The notes under the pieces are model-generated. The model had not been told where the DNA came from, ran no database searches, and saw only the letters and a program-made list of their open reading frames with translations. Below, one piece after another: positions 29,302-29,687 of a DNA stretch of 29,687 bases. The position numbers were made by a program, and so were the translations under genes. Origin of the DNA: CAZGTQ01 sp964528575. Its GTDB lineage: Bacteria; Planctomycetota; UBA1135; GCA-002686595. How positions within the stretch are numbered: the stretch's first letter is position 1; each line of letters opens with the position of its first letter. Where the stretch lies: contig CAZGTQ010000342.1 of the NCBI GenBank assembly GCA_964528575.1, positions 1 to 29,687 on the forward strand, given 5' to 3'.

Positions 29302-29687
29302 ATGCGCTCGTTCTCCCTCGCGCACCTCGCTCCGCTCGCGTGCGCCGCGCTCGCGGCGTGCGGCGACGCGCTCGCGCGCGCAGCGGACGTGCGCGCTGCG
29401 GACGTGCGCGCTGCGGACGAGCCGTGGTCGCCACCCGACGCGTGGCTCGCGCTCGGGCCGCTCGCGTTCGAGCGCCTCGTCGAGGACGAGCTCGACGCGC
29501 CGGTCGAGCTCGCCGACGCCGCGCTCGCCGAGCTGACGACGGCGCTCGCCGCCCAGCCTGCGCACGCGGTGCGCGCGGCCGTCGTGCTCGCGCGCTCGCG
29601 CGACCCGCGCGCGAGCGGCGTGCTGCTCGCGCGGCTCGAGGCGCGCGTCCTGGGCGACGCGCGCAACGCCGACGCGGGCGACGTGGT
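29302..29687 (+). CDS. Alanine-rich lipoprotein, start only (runs off window)
   Basis: The frame from ATG 29302 is open to the right edge (128 codons). It starts MRSFSLAHLAPLACAALAAC with lipobox LAAC at Cys20, so a lipoprotein is expected. A short AADVR repeat (15-nt units) follows, and then Ala/Leu-rich helices (DAALAELTTALAAQPAHAVRAAVVLARSRDPRASGVLLARLEARV) of HEAT-repeat or adaptor-like appearance. HEAT-repeat similarity is judged by eye only. The gene is incomplete, so domains beyond this are unknown. It diverges from the exported protein at 28013-29206. Confidence 0.7.
   Translation, partial: MRSFSLAHLAPLACAALAACGDALARAADVRAADVRAADEPWSPPDAWLALGPLAFERLVEDELDAPVELADAALAELTTALAAQPAHAVRAAVVLARSRDPRASGVLLARLEARVLGDARNADAGDV
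29383..29412 (+). repeat. 15-nt tandem repeat (2 units) behind a lipobox
   Basis: Two identical 15-base units (29383-29397, 29398-29412), with a partial third, encode AADVR AADVR AADE, right after the lipobox of the right-edge lipoprotein. Confidence 0.7.

Overview
The window is very GC-rich (roughly 70% by eye) bacterial chromosome. It is densely coded and shows no insertion sequence, phage gene or CRISPR array. The best guess for the source is a member of Planctomycetota. The signs are several sulfatase-superfamily proteins, large exported proteins with beta-sandwich-like C-terminal regions, a Ser/Thr kinase-TPR receptor, a CHRD protein and a DUF4388-type protein. This is inference from gene content; there is no rRNA or other marker gene to confirm it.

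Region 1 (1-6.6 kb) encodes the cell surface. It holds the end of an exported protein, two related sulfatase-like lipoproteins (minus strand) and, between them, two exported proteins (plus strand), one with twin CHRD domains. Perfect GC hairpins lie downstream of both plus-strand exported genes. Region 2 (6.7-12.2 kb) holds an exported gluzincin-like protein lacking its catalytic Glu, coupled by ATGA to a PqqB-like metallo-beta-lactamase-fold lipoprotein. These are followed by a UbiB/ABC1 kinase preceded by a possible leader peptide, a small zinc-ribbon protein and a GH113-like glycosidase. Region 3 (12.2-17.4 kb) is a compact operon: a small membrane protein, a GcvT-like folate aminomethyltransferase homologue, two tandem PYROXD2/CrtI-like FAD oxidoreductases, and a second small membrane protein that resembles the first.

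Region 4 (17.4-22.1 kb, minus strand) has a formylglycine-type sulfatase, a stand-alone four-repeat DnaJ-type zinc-finger protein, a membrane Ser/Thr kinase with a long TPR sensor region, and tRNA-His. Region 5 (22.2-27.8 kb, plus strand) has a zinc-ribbon tail-anchored protein, a MoeB/ThiF-type E1-like enzyme coupled to a MobA/MocA-like nucleotidyltransferase, and a 1100-residue DUF4388 transmembrane protein. Region 6 (27.8 kb to the end) has a bidirectional terminator, an exported protein (minus) and the start of an alanine-rich lipoprotein (plus).

Promoters look sigma70-like with a -10 of the form TAnnnT. At several genes the -10 sits only 6-8 bases before the ATG, which predicts leaderless mRNAs. 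The most interesting items are the GcvT/twin-oxidoreductase operon with its flanking small membrane proteins, the HLMAH-X18-E pseudo-peptidase, and the contrast between Thr-type and Cys-type sulfatase active sites.
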